Positions 21,151 through 21,457 of a DNA stretch of 21,457 nt are shown piece after piece. Source of the stretch: Candidatus Iainarchaeum sp. (GTDB lineage Archaea; Iainarchaeota; Iainarchaeia; Iainarchaeales; DTGL01); contig JAFCFP010000016.1 of assembly GCA_017608575.1 (NCBI GenBank), positions 1-21,457 of the forward strand. The letters are read 5' to 3'. Each line of letters starts with the position of its first letter. The first letter of the stretch is position 1. The notes below the pieces were generated by a model. The model saw only the letters and a list, made by a program, of their open reading frames with translations. It was not told where the DNA came from and did not search any database. The translations under genes were made by a program, and so were the position numbers.

Positions 21151-21457
21151 TCACCGTTTTTTGTTTTTTGATTTAAGCATTCTCCCCGTTGAAATTGATT
21201 CAATCAAGCCATCTCTTAAATGAACTCTTTTTGTTGCATATTCAAGCAGGGAAACATCATGTGTTACAATCACAAATGTTTTTCCCTCTTTTGTGTTAAG
21301 GTTGCACATTAGGTTAATAACATCGTTTCCTGTTTTTGAATCAAGGTTGCCTGTTGGCTCGTCTGCAAAAATTATTTCCGGGTCGTTTATAAGAGAACGC
21401 GCTATTGCTACTCGTTGTCTTTCGCCGCCACTCATCTCTGTTGGTTTGTGAAGCATT
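21151..21457 (-). CDS. ABC transporter ATPase (partial, runs off the right edge)
   Basis: The last 101 or so residues of an ABC ATPase of the MacB/LolD type. Visible: signature EMSGGERQRVAIARSL, Walker B IIFADEPTGNLD, the D-loop, and switch His in FVIVTHD. The C-terminal end is short and basic (LKSKNKKR). Walker A lies outside the window. The ATG at 21456 is internal (it precedes the signature by few residues), so the true start is further right. It pairs with the adjacent permease. Confidence 0.93.
   Translation of the reverse strand, partial: MLHKPTEMSGGERQRVAIARSLINDPEIIFADEPTGNLDSKTGNDVINLMCNLNTKEGKTFVIVTHDVSLLEYATKRVHLRDGLIESISTGRMLKSKNKKR

Noticed and set aside
1..21457. tRNA, rRNA, CRISPR, insertion sequence and phage genes
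   Set aside because: No T-arm, D-arm, direct-repeat array, terminal inverted repeats with a transposase, or capsid/integrase motifs were seen on either strand by eye.

Overview
The window looks like a piece of an archaeal chromosome. It is A/T-rich and gene-dense. Several genes have TATA-type boxes about 25-30 bases before a leaderless or short-leader start. It carries two Lrp/AsnC regulators, a TrmB-type regulator, an archaeal-type 8-oxoguanine glycosylase (Ogg2 family), a RecA/KaiC-fold protein and a superoxide reductase. A small-genome (DPANN-like, perhaps Diapherotrites-like) archaeon is my guess; no rRNA or tRNA is present to place it. Starts often follow a purine Shine-Dalgarno (GGAGG) plus a 6-8 base T-rich spacer, and some start codons are TTG.

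Left part (1-2900). A YgjP-like zinc metalloprotease gene and a radical-SAM C-terminal remnant point away from each other and both lose their 5' ends near 445-457, which looks like a deletion scar. Next is a compact oxidative-defence operon on the minus strand: reverse rubrerythrin, desulfoferrodoxin (superoxide reductase) and Ogg2 glycosylase. An Lrp-type regulator diverges from it.

2900-5410. A TrmB-like regulator is followed by four tiny one-TM proteins and one polytopic membrane protein, overlapping or nearly so, with no known function. This is the best candidate here for an undescribed membrane assembly. A second Lrp gene diverges from the TrmB gene across a palindrome-rich promoter.

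5412-9818. A serine operon: DUF1015 protein, class V (phosphoserine-type) aminotransferase, and 3-phosphoglycerate dehydrogenase. No phosphoserine phosphatase is visible, and DUF1015 carries a ParB/SerK-like GHHR motif. A methylenetetrahydrofolate reductase-like gene lies divergently.

9820-13842, mostly minus strand: MFS transporter, encapsulated-ferritin-like protein without a shell gene, a 2-TM protein, a RecA/KaiC-like protein with no Walker A, and a 7-8 TM protein. A 57-residue CxxC/TM protein and a RdgB/HAM1 pyrophosphatase converge.

13927-19509, plus strand: a probable operon of a Cys-rich lipoprotein, a Ca2+-type P-type ATPase, pyruvate kinase, nitroreductase and DUF1405 membrane protein, with gaps of 2-14 bases.

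Right end: a lysine-rich mini-protein, a very A/T-rich intergenic stretch with alternative hairpins, and a MacB/LolCDE-type ABC exporter whose ATPase runs off the edge. No CRISPR array, insertion sequence, rRNA or tRNA was recognised.
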